Of a stretch of DNA of 64,000 bases, positions 17,594-26,264 are shown piece after piece. The notes beneath the pieces were generated by a model. That model was given only the letters and a program-made list of their open reading frames with translations, searched no databases and had not been told where the DNA came from. This stretch comes from an uncultured Armatimonadota bacterium. GTDB taxonomy: Bacteria; Armatimonadota; Fimbriimonadia; Fimbriimonadales; Fimbriimonadaceae. The position numbers were made by a program, and so were the translations under genes. The stretch's first letter is position 1. Each line of letters starts with the position of its first letter. The stretch is from positions 1 through 64,000 of the forward strand of contig CAIVDU010000069.1 of assembly GCA_903904815.1 (NCBI GenBank). The letters are read 5' to 3'.

Positions 17594-19039
17594 ATGGCCG
17601 ACGGCGATAACAACACACAAAAGAAAACGGACGACAAGAAGGACACGTACGCGATCCTCCCTGAGGCGGAACCAGTGGTCTCCCAGCATGTGCTTGGCAC
17701 CCTGAAGTACGAAGCCACCGTCGGGATGGTTCCCATCAAGGATGCGTTGGGCGAGGTCAAGGCAGGAATCTTCTACACCGCTTACACCGTCGCCTCGTCG
17801 GAGCCTCGTCCACTTACTTTCAGCTTCAACGGCGGACCGGGCAGCAGTTCGGTTTGGCTCCATCTCGGAGCTTTGGGCCCCAAGCGGGTCAAGCTCGGTG
17901 ACGAGGGCGAGCCGATCAACGCACCTTATGAACTCATCGACAACCCGGAGTCATGGCTTCCGTTCACGGATCTGGTGTTCATCGACCCCGTTGGCACTGG
18001 ATTCAGCCGAAGCGTGAAGAAAGAAGACGAAAAGTCGTTCTGGGGACTGAAAGGCGATGTTGACTCCATTGCCGAATTCATTCGCAGCTACCTCACGATC
18101 AACGAGCGGTGGTTAAGTCCTCTGTATATCGCGGGTGAGTCGTATGGGACCACCCGAGCGGCTGGGCTAAGCGACGCTCTCATGGATCGCGGCATCGGGT
18201 TGAAAGGCCTCGTGCTGATCAGCAGCATCCTCAACTTTCAAACTGCTCGATTCCAACGAGGAAATGATCTTCCTTACCTACTGTTTCTCCCGACCTACAC
18301 GGCGACCGCGTACTACCACCAGAAGCTTCCCGCCGAACTCCAGGCTTTGCCTCTGGAAGCCGTCCTCAAAGAGGTCGAAGAGTTCTGCGATGGGGAGTAT
18401 CTCGTTGCGCTCAATCAAGGTTCTGCCCTTCCCGCCGAAAAGAGGACTGAACTGGTAGCGAAGCTCGCCCGCTACACCGGTCTTGACCCCGTGTATGTCG
18501 ACCTAACCGACCTCCGAATCAACATTCATCGGTTCTGTAAGGAGTTGCTGAGAAAGGAAGGCCGAACAGTGGGACGACTCGATTCACGGTACAAGGGCAT
18601 CGATCCGACCGGTGTCAATGAGTCGCCCGAATTCGATCCATCCACGGTGATCGCACCGGCCTACACCCACTGCTTGAATGACTACATCCAGCGGGTACTC
18701 GGATATAAGTCGAACTTGCCGTACTACATTTCCAATCCAGATCGCCTCTGGGCAAGTTGGACATGGGGCGATGCCGGAGCCGGATATCCCGACACCAGCG
18801 AGGCGCTGAGAAGAACGCTGAGCCAGAACAACTTTATGCGAGTCTTCATCGCAAACGGATATTTCGATCTCGCGACGCCTTACTTCGCCACGCGCTACAC
18901 GCTGAACCACATGTCGTTGGACCCGACTTTACATGGCAACATCGAGAATGGCTACTACGAATCGGGACACATGATGTACGTCCATGCGAAAGAGTTGGCG
19001 CAACTCAAGGCAGACGTAGAAAAGTTCTATCAGCAGTAA
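17594..19039 (+). CDS. Serine carboxypeptidase-like protein, peptidase family S10 (481 aa)
   Basis: Alpha/beta-hydrolase peptidase of family S10. The oxyanion region is SFNGGPGSSSVWLHLG, the nucleophile is Ser183 in AGESYGTTRAAG, the acid is the Asp of ANGYFDLATP and the catalytic His is in YESGHMMYVH near the C-terminus; the triad is complete. No signal peptide is visible, which is usual for many bacterial S10-like proteins; the N-terminus is hydrophilic (MADGDNNTQKKTDDKKD). The start at 17594 was chosen over an upstream in-frame start at 17504 because of GAGG nearby and because the extension is Arg-rich and unlike coding sequence. Divergent from the propeller gene. Confidence 0.88.
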   Translation: MADGDNNTQKKTDDKKDTYAILPEAEPVVSQHVLGTLKYEATVGMVPIKDALGEVKAGIFYTAYTVASSEPRPLTFSFNGGPGSSSVWLHLGALGPKRVKLGDEGEPINAPYELIDNPESWLPFTDLVFIDPVGTGFSRSVKKEDEKSFWGLKGDVDSIAEFIRSYLTINERWLSPLYIAGESYGTTRAAGLSDALMDRGIGLKGLVLISSILNFQTARFQRGNDLPYLLFLPTYTATAYYHQKLPAELQALPLEAVLKEVEEFCDGEYLVALNQGSALPAEKRTELVAKLARYTGLDPVYVDLTDLRINIHRFCKELLRKEGRTVGRLDSRYKGIDPTGVNESPEFDPSTVIAPAYTHCLNDYIQRVLGYKSNLPYYISNPDRLWASWTWGDAGAGYPDTSEALRRTLSQNNFMRVFIANGYFDLATPYFATRYTLNHMSLDPTLHGNIENGYYESGHMMYVHAKELAQLKADVEKFYQQ

Positions 19040-19058
19040 TCCATTGGATTGGGGTGGG

Positions 19059-19170
19059 AGTTAGCAGTTAGCAAAACAGATGAATGGGGCGTTCACGACC
19101 AGGAATGAAAGCAAGCATCCTGGCAATCCGTTCTAACTGCTAACTGCCTGCTGCTGGCTGCAAACTCTCA
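19059..19170. repeat. Dispersed inverted-repeat element, copy A
   Basis: Perfect 13-bp inverted arms (AGTTAGCAGTTAG at 19059-19071 and its complement at 19133-19145) enclose a core of about 60 nt. The core GGGGCGTTCACGACCAGGA (19086-19104) and the following GCATCC...AATC.GTTC match copy B at 30681-30790 with only scattered changes. Beyond the right arm both copies share CTGCAAACT.TCAT. It lies between two plus-strand genes. The shape fits a small non-autonomous mobile or REP-like element; no transposase is present. Confidence 0.6.
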
Positions 19171-19212
19171 TCCCATCTCGGAGGGAAAGACCAGCTAATG
19201 CTCGGCGCGAGA

Positions 19213-19218
19213 TAAGCT
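19213..19218 (+). promoter_or_regulatory. Candidate -10 box (TAAGCT) of a leaderless gene
   Basis: TAAGCT is 7 nt before the ATG at 19226, with no Shine-Dalgarno between them. Confidence 0.45.
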
Positions 19219-19225
19219 AACGTGC

Positions 19226-20509
19226 ATGTCCGTTTTGCTTCTGCTCGCGTTGAGCTTCGCGTCATATCCAGAAATCGGTCCGGTCCGGACAGAGGTGATC
19301 ACGCCTATCCATCAGGACACCTTCAACAAGGACGGGAAGGCCAAGAATCGTCGGCAGGGTGGCAACCCGCGAATGATCGACGGTCAACTCGTGTTCGATG
19401 GATCTTATGACGGCGATCGTCAAGTTGACCCGCAGATCGCCGTAGGCGGCGGATTCGTTCTCCACGGGACGAATGGCGGGCTTGTGATCTACGACAAGAA
19501 GGGCAACTACGTGGACGGCGTGCCGCAGGCAGAGTTTAACAACGGAATCGATCCCAAGCTGTTCTTCGACCCTTACAACCGAGTGTTCGGATTCGATTTG
19601 TGGACCTATTGGGACAAAGAGAAGATCAAGCCGGTCAACGTATCGATTTCAGAAACTTCTGACCCCCGAGGCGCTTGGAACACCTATCCTGTCCCGGCTC
19701 CCCAAGGTGTTGATGGGGGAAGCATTGGCTTTAGCCGCAAATGGATCGGCTACAGCTATCCCGGTGGGCCAGAGCAGACGTTCTTGTTAAAAATGTCGGA
19801 GGCAAAGGCCGGTAAGCCCGCGACGGTCTATCACTTTAAAGACAGTTTGGGACAGCCCGTCTACACCCAAGACCCGATCGACGACCTGATGTTTGTTCGG
19901 CTCACCGACGACGAGATCGTAATGACGACGGTGAGTGAAGACGCATCCGGCAGTCCAGTCGTGAAGTCGGTGGTTCATGCTCCTCACTCCTTCAGATATT
20001 TCGGGTGGCCACCTGAGTCGCCCATGAAAGGCACCGAGTTGAAGACTGCCTCAGGCGACCGCAATCCCAAGAACGCCGTGCTTCAGGGCCGCTATCTTTG
20101 GTTCTCTCACACGGTGGACGTCGATGGACGGGCGGGAGTGCAATGGCACCAAGTCGCCCTGAACGGGAAATTCATTCAAAACGGCCTACTTTCTCACCCG
20201 ACCCATAGCTACATCGAGACGACGCTCGCCGTCAACAAGACCAACGATGTGCTTGTCGGATTTCAAGAGACGGGGCCCGATATGTTCATTTCACCACGGT
20301 GCGCCTGGCGAAAGTCGACCGACCGTACCGGCACTCTCCGACCGATTTTCGACTTCGGGACCGGACTCGCGGCAACCAAGGGCGGCCCCTGGGGAGACTA
20401 CAGCGGATCGGTGATCGATGGTGACAATCTGTCCGACCTGTGGACGATCCAAAGCATTGCGACTATTCGGGGAACTGGCGGCACCTCCATCCTGCGCGTC
20501 CACTTCTAA
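19226..20509 (+). CDS. Secreted protein of unknown function, probably beta-propeller (427 aa)
   Basis: A short hydrophobic N-terminus (MSVLLLLALSFAS) suggests export. The body is beta-rich with recurring Gly/Asp turns and Trp-anchored strands (DPQIAVGGGFVLHGTNGG, FGFDLWTYWDKEKIKPVNVS, RYLWFSHTVDVDGRAGVQWH, GGPWGDYSGSVIDGDNLSDL). The last, a G.WGDYSG.-type segment, recurs in many secreted bacterial propeller proteins and supports a six- or seven-bladed fold. No catalytic motif recognised. It is probably transcribed with the archaemetzincin gene that follows 60 nt later, although a hairpin stands between them. Confidence 0.72.
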   Translation: MSVLLLLALSFASYPEIGPVRTEVITPIHQDTFNKDGKAKNRRQGGNPRMIDGQLVFDGSYDGDRQVDPQIAVGGGFVLHGTNGGLVIYDKKGNYVDGVPQAEFNNGIDPKLFFDPYNRVFGFDLWTYWDKEKIKPVNVSISETSDPRGAWNTYPVPAPQGVDGGSIGFSRKWIGYSYPGGPEQTFLLKMSEAKAGKPATVYHFKDSLGQPVYTQDPIDDLMFVRLTDDEIVMTTVSEDASGSPVVKSVVHAPHSFRYFGWPPESPMKGTELKTASGDRNPKNAVLQGRYLWFSHTVDVDGRAGVQWHQVALNGKFIQNGLLSHPTHSYIETTLAVNKTNDVLVGFQETGPDMFISPRCAWRKSTDRTGTLRPIFDFGTGLAATKGGPWGDYSGSVIDGDNLSDLWTIQSIATIRGTGGTSILRVHF

Positions 20510-20521
20510 GCGTCACCAAGA

Positions 20522-20562
20522 CCCTGCAACGCACATGCGGATCACTTCGTAACGTTGCAGGG
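20522..20562 (+). promoter_or_regulatory. Hairpin just before the archaemetzincin start codon
   Basis: CCCTGCAACG (20522-20531) and CGTTGCAGGG (20553-20562) are exact complements with a 21-nt loop; the right arm ends 7 nt before the ATG at 20570. It could end the upstream transcript or occlude the ribosome-binding region of the downstream gene. Confidence 0.4.
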
Positions 20563-20569
20563 CGCAGAG

Positions 20570-21178
20570 ATGAGAAGCGTAATCCAATTGGGGGCCGTCT
20601 TGCTAGGCGTCGGCCTAGTCGTAACGCTCTGGCTGGTCGACCCCCGACGTGCCCAATTTACCCCCGCTGAAAAACTTCAAATCGCGATTCTGCCCCTCGG
20701 CAAGCCTTCACGGAAAACGCTCGATGCAGTGGAAACCTCGCTGCGTCGTATGTATCGCGTCGAGGTCAAGGAGTTGCCAGGGGCCGGGTTGCCCGCTTCT
20801 GCGTTCTATCAACCGAGGTCAAGATACCGGGCCGAACTCCTGAAAGCATATGTTTCGCACTGGAAGGGTTGGAAGGTCATTGGGGTGACGGATCGCGACA
20901 TCTCAACCACTGCCCATGGTGTCAAAGACTTCGGGATCATGGGACTGGCCGATCTCGGCGGAAGGGCGGGGGTCGTGTCGAGCTTCCGGTCGCATGACGG
21001 CGTAGGCACGGTTGCCGTTCACGAGGTGGGACACACTTTGGGACTTCCCCATTGCCCGAATTCACGCTGCGTCATGGTGGATGGGAAGGGCCATGGGCGA
21101 GTCATTCATTCATCCGGAAAATTCTGCGCGCCCTGCGCATCACGCATTCGGCAATGGTTACGGCCTGTCTTTGGTTAA
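20570..21178 (+). CDS. Archaemetzincin-like zinc metalloprotease, peptidase family M54 (202 aa)
   Basis: The zinc site is His151 onward: HEVGHTLGLPHC, then CVM four residues later, and a CAPC pair about 16 residues beyond. This matches the archaemetzincin signature HExxHxxGxxHC-x4-CxM-x(~17)-CxxC; the cysteines bind a second structural zinc. A hydrophobic N-terminal segment (VIQLGAVLLGVGLVVTLWLV) should anchor it in, or export it across, the membrane, unlike most archaeal members which are cytosolic. Length is near normal for the family. ATG at 20570 is taken as the start; a TTG at 20555 is in frame. Substrates of the family are unknown. Confidence 0.85.
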   Translation: MRSVIQLGAVLLGVGLVVTLWLVDPRRAQFTPAEKLQIAILPLGKPSRKTLDAVETSLRRMYRVEVKELPGAGLPASAFYQPRSRYRAELLKAYVSHWKGWKVIGVTDRDISTTAHGVKDFGIMGLADLGGRAGVVSSFRSHDGVGTVAVHEVGHTLGLPHCPNSRCVMVDGKGHGRVIHSSGKFCAPCASRIRQWLRPVFG

Positions 21179-21503
21179 GACCTTTGGAGCAAGGCGATAG
21201 CATCGAATTCGGTCTCACGGAACGCGTCATGGGGGAGTAAGATCGGGAGGGTCTGGATATCACTTTTCCAGGGTTCGCAGTGCGGTCATCGGATATGGAG
21301 GCGCATTCAATATGGATCGAGCCCACTGACCCAAACCGTTGAAGCAGGGATGGAGGCGGCCGAGGAATCCTCAAATTTGGGCTATTCCGTTACCCAGTCG
21401 TATGTCTGAAAGTATCCGATCGCCCAAGGTGGTTACTCCTCGTTAGCGCGCCTCCCGAAACTAGGTGAGAATCGTTTCGGAAGGTATATTGGAGTTCCTC
21501 CTG
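21179..21503. other. Intergenic stretch without recognised features
   Basis: About 325 bases between two plus-strand genes. Short open frames here have no protein-like composition. The last part carries a TATATT hexamer and GGAG used by the GH125 gene; I see no strong hairpin, repeat or riboswitch-like structure. Confidence 0.5.
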
Positions 21504-22862
21504 ATGGCCATTTTCGCCCCGAAGAACGAAGATTTGAATCGCCCTGCGCCGGAAGAAAGAGGCTACACGAGTCAAGCCATTGAGGACTTGATTGAGAGGG
21601 TGTCCGCCTCGATCGCTGGACCTCGCACAAGGCGCCTCTTTCGAAACTGCCTGCCGAATACCCTCGATACCACGATTCGCTTTCGGTACGAAGAGGGCAT
21701 CCCCGACACATTTGTCATCACCGGTGACATCGAGGCCATGTGGTTGAGAGACTCTTCAGCGCAGGTGTGGCCGTACCTCGCAATCATCGAGCAGGATTCA
21801 GGGCTTTCGGATGTCATCGCAGGCGTCATTAACCGCCAAATCAAATGCGTCTTGATCGACCCTTATGCGAACGCGTTCAACGAGGGTCCCATTGGGAGTG
21901 AGTGGGACACTGATCTTACGACGATGAAGCCCGAACTCCATGAACGCAAGTGGGAGATCGACAGTCTCTGCTATGTCCTACGACTCGGCTACGGCTACTG
22001 GAAGACCACCGGGCGAACGGAATGCTTTGGCATAGAATGGCTCGATGCGATGAAAACCATCGTCAGAACTTTGCGAGAACAGCAACGAAAGGATTCGGCA
22101 GGGACCTACACTTTTATGCGGGAGACCCCCATTGCGAGCGATACCGTTCCCATGAGAGGTTGGGGAAATCCTACCAAGCCCACCGGCATGGTTCACAGTA
22201 TGCTTCGCCCGAGCGATGACGCCTGCATCTACCCCTATCTGATTCCTTCGAATCTATTTGCAGTTGTCGAACTCGGACATTTGGCCGAGATGCTTCGAGC
22301 CCTTCATAGCGCCGAAGATCTCGCGCTGGAATCAGAGGCTTTGGCCGCAGAGATTTCGGGTGCGGTTCAGAAATATGCGATTCGAAAGCACCCGATTTAC
22401 GGAGATGTTTACAGTTATGAAGTGGACGGCTACGAAAATGCGGTCTACATGGACGACGCGAACGTACCGAGTCTGCTGTCGCTGCCATACCTCGGCTACT
22501 GCACAGCCGAAGATCCGGTTTATCAGAACACTCGCCGTCTGATTCTGAGCCTCGATAACCCTTACTTTTACCGGGGAAAGGCGGGAGAAGGAATCGGCGG
22601 CCCCCACATCGGCCCCGGATATATCTGGCCCATGAGCATCATCATGCGTGCCCTAACTTCCGGCGACGACATCGAAATATCGACTTGCCTCAAATCGTTA
22701 GCAGAGACAGATGGCGGCGCTGGATTCCTTCACGAGTCGTTCCACAAGGATGACCCGAACGACTTCACGCGTCCGTGGTTCGCCTGGGTCAACACCCTCT
22801 TCGGAGAACTGATCCTCAAGGTCCACTCGGAACGGCCGCATCTTCTTGCCGCAACTGTCTAG
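21504..22862 (+). CDS. Glycoside hydrolase family 125 exo-alpha-1,6-mannosidase (452 aa)
   Basis: Predicted inverting exo-alpha-1,6-mannosidase. The family hallmark TGDIEAMWLRDSSAQVWPYL occurs at about residues 75-95; other conserved pieces are NEGPIGSEWDTDLT, ERKWEIDSLCYVLRLGYGYW, MVHSMLRPSDDACIYPYLIP, YEVDGYENAVYMDDANVPSL and GIGGPHIGPGYIWPMSI. The catalytic acid (Asp of the MDDANVPS block) and base (Glu in the C-terminal HESFHKDDP region) appear present. No signal peptide, so it probably acts in the cytoplasm on imported mannosides. The ATG at 21504 follows GGAG with 9-nt spacing. The sugar kinase 3.4 kb downstream may belong to the same catabolic theme. Confidence 0.9.
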   Translation: MAIFAPKNEDLNRPAPEERGYTSQAIEDLIERVSASIAGPRTRRLFRNCLPNTLDTTIRFRYEEGIPDTFVITGDIEAMWLRDSSAQVWPYLAIIEQDSGLSDVIAGVINRQIKCVLIDPYANAFNEGPIGSEWDTDLTTMKPELHERKWEIDSLCYVLRLGYGYWKTTGRTECFGIEWLDAMKTIVRTLREQQRKDSAGTYTFMRETPIASDTVPMRGWGNPTKPTGMVHSMLRPSDDACIYPYLIPSNLFAVVELGHLAEMLRALHSAEDLALESEALAAEISGAVQKYAIRKHPIYGDVYSYEVDGYENAVYMDDANVPSLLSLPYLGYCTAEDPVYQNTRRLILSLDNPYFYRGKAGEGIGGPHIGPGYIWPMSIIMRALTSGDDIEISTCLKSLAETDGGAGFLHESFHKDDPNDFTRPWFAWVNTLFGELILKVHSERPHLLAATV

Positions 22863-22958
22863 GTTCTCGACGTAGCTTGGTCAGGACGCATCGACCAACT
22901 GCACGCCGGTAACGGAGCCGGAGGAAGAAGACTTGATCGCGGTTGACTCATGCCAAAG

Positions 22959-22988
22959 CCTATTGCCACCGTCTCTGGTGGTAATAGG
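22959..22988. terminator. Bidirectional hairpin between convergent genes
   Basis: CCTATTGCCACC and GGTGGTAATAGG pair over 12 positions (one G-T wobble) around a 6-nt loop, midway between the convergent GH125 and GDPD genes. Confidence 0.5.
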
Positions 22989-23014
22989 TGAGAGGCCCGT
23001 CTCCACAGACCGCC

Positions 23015-23824
23015 CTATCGCAAATGCTTGCTCTTCAAGAAAGCAATTAGGTCTGCGGGGTGGTCGGTTTGGAGACCGTCGACACCCATATCGAGCATCG
23101 GTTGCCACTTAGAGGGTGACTCGTCACCGCTCTGGATGTCGGGTACCACTGCGACTCCCAGGTCGTGAAACTTTTGCACGAACTCCGCCGTGTATTCCCG
23201 ATACCCTCCGTCCGTTATCGCGAATGGGAACGGCTTCCAATCGCGTTCGATCTGGTCCGAACTCTTAATCTCGTTATCGGAAATGATCGGGATCTCCGGG
23301 GCATCGTGGATCCACTCACTGCGATGCATCGGACCATACAGATAGGCGATGACCTCCTTTTCCATGTGATGCTTTTTGAGCAGCGGCAGGACATCCTTCG
23401 GATGGACCGCCTTGATGTCCATATAGATGCGCAACCTGCCTCGCACATCGTCAAGGAGCTCTTCAAATGTAGGAACTTTCTCATCCATGCGAACCGGATG
23501 TTTGAAGTGGAGCGCCCGAATCTCTGCGAAAGTAAGGTCGGCTACCCGCCCATGTCCGTCGGTTGTCCGATCGACCGTGTCATCGTGCATGAGAACGATA
23601 ACCCCATCTTTCGTCATGCGGAGGTCGGCTTCGCCATAATCAGCGCCGTCCTTGGCGGCTCTCTCGTAAGCGTCCAGTGAGTTCTCGGGGGCTACGGTGT
23701 GGTCGCCTCGATGTGCGCAGACAATAAAGTGATGACCACGTCGCAGGAAGGGCTTGGCAACCGGGTTGGGATAGGGGTTGTGACCGGGGGTTAAGAGTGA
23801 AGCGAACAGGAGTGAGAGAATCAT
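23015..23824 (-). CDS. Glycerophosphodiester phosphodiesterase (269 aa)
   Basis: GDPD-family TIM-barrel hydrolase that splits glycerophosphodiesters into an alcohol and glycerol 3-phosphate. The active-site blocks are CAHRGDHTVAPENSLDAYE, GADYGEADLRMTKDGVIVLM and HDDTVDRTTDGHG; the remaining barrel is seen in RLRIYMDIKA and GVAVVPDIQSG, ending MGVDGLQTDHPADL. An N-terminal hydrophobic stretch (MILSLLFASLLTPG) suggests export. I start at the ATG at 23824, 5 nt after the lipoprotein stop; the long frame upstream of it overlaps that gene and is not part of the protein. Confidence 0.9.
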   Translation of the reverse strand: MILSLLFASLLTPGHNPYPNPVAKPFLRRGHHFIVCAHRGDHTVAPENSLDAYERAAKDGADYGEADLRMTKDGVIVLMHDDTVDRTTDGHGRVADLTFAEIRALHFKHPVRMDEKVPTFEELLDDVRGRLRIYMDIKAVHPKDVLPLLKKHHMEKEVIAYLYGPMHRSEWIHDAPEIPIISDNEIKSSDQIERDWKPFPFAITDGGYREYTAEFVQKFHDLGVAVVPDIQSGDESPSKWQPMLDMGVDGLQTDHPADLIAFLKSKHLR

Positions 23825-23829
23825 AGAAG

Positions 23830-24042
23830 TTACTGGTCGCCTGCAGCGCCACGTTTCGGTTTCTTGGTGACGGAATCCTTGAACGCCGCTGCTTGCTCCG
23901 GGCTCAAGGTTGGGGCCGCTTCCGTCGTCTGGTCCGCGGCTTTCATAGCTGTGTCCTTTGTCGAGGCATCCCCGGAAGGACCACACCCGGAAATCGACAG
24001 TCCGACAACCGCAAGGACAATGCCTGAAGTAAAGATTTTCAT
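23830..24042 (-). CDS. Small lipoprotein (70 aa)
   Basis: A signal peptide with a lipobox is plain: MKIFTSGIVLAVVGLSISGC, with Cys20 the predicted lipidated residue. The mature part of 50 residues is hydrophilic (Thr/Ala/Lys-rich, ending KKPKRGAAGDQ) and has no recognised domain. It precedes the GDPD gene by 5 nt on the same strand, so the two are co-transcribed. Confidence 0.75.
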   Translation of the reverse strand: MKIFTSGIVLAVVGLSISGCGPSGDASTKDTAMKAADQTTEAAPTLSPEQAAAFKDSVTKKPKRGAAGDQ

Positions 24043-24065
24043 GGAATTCTGACTTGTAGGAACTT

Positions 24066-24104
24066 CACACCCACTTGCCTTCGTGAACGACGGAAGCGGG
24101 TGTG
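24066..24104 (-). terminator. Imperfect hairpin between the pseudopilin and lipoprotein genes
   Basis: CACACCCACTT pairs with AAGCGGGTGTG (one mismatch) across a 17-nt loop, directly after the pseudopilin stop. No T-run. Confidence 0.35.
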
Positions 24105-24129
24105 TATGAACTAGATTCCGCGAACGGGA

Positions 24130-24990
24130 TCAGTCATTGAACCAAGTGATGCCGTACTGGGAGTTGATGTAGCTCGCTTCTTGGGCACAGGTCAGCCCAC
24201 CGATGGTATTGGTTGTCGAGGACGGGTCAGCACAGTAACCTAGCTGATCCGTAGTGCTCTTCGGCAAACCCCACAGATTTCCGCCCTTGTCGAAGCCAGC
24301 TTTGAAGAACACCGACTTCGCGTGACCGTCGGCATAGTTCATGTTAAAGTGACCGCCATGGCGAAGCTGAGAGTTGGCCTTGTCGTTGACGTAGTACTGA
24401 ACGATGTAGTTGGGGCAAATCGTGTAGCGGGGATTGTCGCCGGTATCTCCGTAAACGAACACCTGAGCGGATGAGACGATCGTCGAAAGGGGAACGCCTG
24501 GCTCCGTATATCCGCCCGAGAAGTGAATTCGGTTTCCTACCATCGCCGTTCGGCTGCCTGAGGTAATTCCCCAGTCGTATCCATAGCCGATGCACTGCTT
24601 GCGAGGATTGGTGGTTTCCTGGCCGGTGCAGTCGTCGCCCGAATTGTCGAGGATGTATTCGTTTCGGTCCGGACAGAAGAACATGTCGTAATTCTTGATG
24701 TACGGCTGAAGGATCGCGTAGAAATCGGTATCCTCCGCCGCTCCACTGGTGTGAACGAGAGACGGTGCAACGTCATCGAAATCGTTAACATAGATGTTCA
24801 TCGCTAGGCCGGCCTGCTTCATATTGCTGAGGCAGGAAGTGCGTTTGGCCGCCTCTTTCGCCTGAGCAAAAACCGGGAATAGGATCGCGGCGAGGATCGC
24901 GATGATGGCAATCACGACGAGAAGCTCGATCAACGTGAAGCCTTTTCGATTGGAGACGAGGGAATAAGAGGGGATCTTTGGGCTATGCAT
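24130..24990 (-). CDS. Type II secretion/type IV pilin-like protein with H-X9-DG motif (286 aa)
   Basis: A prepilin cleavage site is clear: [20 protein letters not shown], with cleavage expected between Gly and Phe and the conserved Glu five residues later, followed by a hydrophobic helix running into [20 protein letters not shown]. The C-terminal part has [13 protein letters not shown], an H-X9-DG motif of the kind seen in the very numerous pseudopilin-like proteins of Planctomycetes and Armatimonadota. The core between contains several cysteines (CPDRNE, CTGQE, KQCIGYG). It stands alone, with no secretion genes nearby, so it may be a surface fibre or matrix protein that uses the common prepilin peptidase. 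ATG at 24990 gives a leader of about 17 residues; GTG at 25017 is possible. Confidence 0.9.
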   Translation of the reverse strand: MHSPKIPSYSLVSNRKGFTLIELLVVIAIIAILAAILFPVFAQAKEAAKRTSCLSNMKQAGLAMNIYVNDFDDVAPSLVHTSGAAEDTDFYAILQPYIKNYDMFFCPDRNEYILDNSGDDCTGQETTNPRKQCIGYGYDWGITSGSRTAMVGNRIHFSGGYTEPGVPLSTIVSSAQVFVYGDTGDNPRYTICPNYIVQYYVNDKANSQLRHGGHFNMNYADGHAKSVFFKAGFDKGGNLWGLPKSTTDQLGYCADPSSTTNTIGGLTCAQEASYINSQYGITWFND

Positions 24991-25117
24991 GGTATACACC
25001 GTAGTCAAACAGTTCACTCGGAAGACTATTGTCGTTCGTCTTGGTTAAGAGAACGATAACTCTGAGTGACGTAACCAATTCGTTAATCTTATAGTCGTAT
25101 GATCTATCTGGTCACCT

Positions 25118-26227
25118 ATGGGCTACAAAGCGATTGCAGAGAGTATCCGTTCACAAATCAAGTGCGGGGAATTCGATCTAAATATGAGAATTCCATCCGA
25201 AAGGGTGCTTGCCGAGCAGTTCCAGGTTCAGCGGCTCACGGTGAGAAGAGCTCTCGAATTACTCGAGAACGAAGGACTCATATTGCGACGAGGAAATCAG
25301 GGGACGGTCGTCGTGAGCGCTCCCTCAGAGCGTCCCCACACAGCCGTACTCTTGGGAAACGCTCGCTCAGACGCCGGCCAGGCGATCCTTTCCGGGTTCG
25401 AGTCTCGCATCCACCCCGAGTCCAAGCGACGGGTGGCCGCGATCGATCGGATTCTCCCGGATAAACACGGCGCGCTTTCGCTGCCCACCTTGGATTGGTT
25501 GACCCAAGAACGCATTGGGGCCTACGCTCTCATGCCAGAGTGGACCCAGGACAACTCTGGCCTAAAACGGCATCAGAACGCCTTGTCGATCGTCCTCCTA
25601 GATCGCCGAGTGCTCGGCTTCGAATCTGACTTTGTTGGCTTCGACAACAAGGAAGGAGGAAGAATTGCTGCCCGGCACCTCATTGGCTTGGGTCATCGCA
25701 AGATTGCCTTCGCCGGAGTCGCATTTCAAGAAACGGTAATCGACCGCCTTGCGGGTGTCCAGGAGGTACTGGAGGCGGCCGGTTTGCCGTTGCTTTGGCC
25801 ATGGATGCTGTTGCGGTTCGGCCTTGAGCACGTGCCCCTTTCCGTGCTTCAGGCCATGCTTGAGCTGCCGGACCGTCCGACCGCGGTGGTTTGCGCCAAT
25901 GACATTAATGCAATGAAGCTCGCTACCGCCCTTCAAAGGCTCGGGTTGTGCATTCCGGAAGACATGGCGTTGGTCGGATTTGGCGGAGAATCCACCGAGA
26001 CCTGCGATGCGTTGGGACTCACAACCGCTCGACTTCCCTATTTCGATATGGGCCATGCCGCTTGCGATCGCATTCTGACGCGTCAAACCCTCGATTCAAA
26101 GGAGGAATTCACCCAAACAATTCTGCCGGTCAGCTTGGTTGTCCGATCGAGTTGTGGATCTTTGGCGATTAGCACGCATTCGGTGAGTACGACTGCTTCG
26201 ATCTCGACGCTTTTCCGTCAGCGATAG
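25118..26227 (+). CDS. GntR-type DNA-binding regulator with LacI-like sensor domain (369 aa)
   Basis: Residues 1-70 form a GntR winged helix (YKAIAESIRSQIKCGEF, IPSERVLAEQFQVQRLTVRR, ALELLENEGLI). The rest is a periplasmic-binding-protein-like sensor of the LacI/GalR type with VLLDRRVLGFESDFVGFDN, HLIGLGHRKIAFAG, RPTAVVCANDINAMKLATAL and MALVGFGGE. This GntR plus LacI-sensor layout is that of AraR, which responds to sugars. The divergent pseudopilin gene and the sugar kinase 37 nt downstream are the nearest candidates for control; the kinase pairing suggests a carbohydrate effector. A second protein of this type is at 53717-54904. Confidence 0.87.
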   Translation: MGYKAIAESIRSQIKCGEFDLNMRIPSERVLAEQFQVQRLTVRRALELLENEGLILRRGNQGTVVVSAPSERPHTAVLLGNARSDAGQAILSGFESRIHPESKRRVAAIDRILPDKHGALSLPTLDWLTQERIGAYALMPEWTQDNSGLKRHQNALSIVLLDRRVLGFESDFVGFDNKEGGRIAARHLIGLGHRKIAFAGVAFQETVIDRLAGVQEVLEAAGLPLLWPWMLLRFGLEHVPLSVLQAMLELPDRPTAVVCANDINAMKLATALQRLGLCIPEDMALVGFGGESTETCDALGLTTARLPYFDMGHAACDRILTRQTLDSKEEFTQTILPVSLVVRSSCGSLAISTHSVSTTASISTLFRQR

Positions 26228-26264
26228 GGCCTACGCGCTCATAAAATCTCCACTCAGCCGTAAC

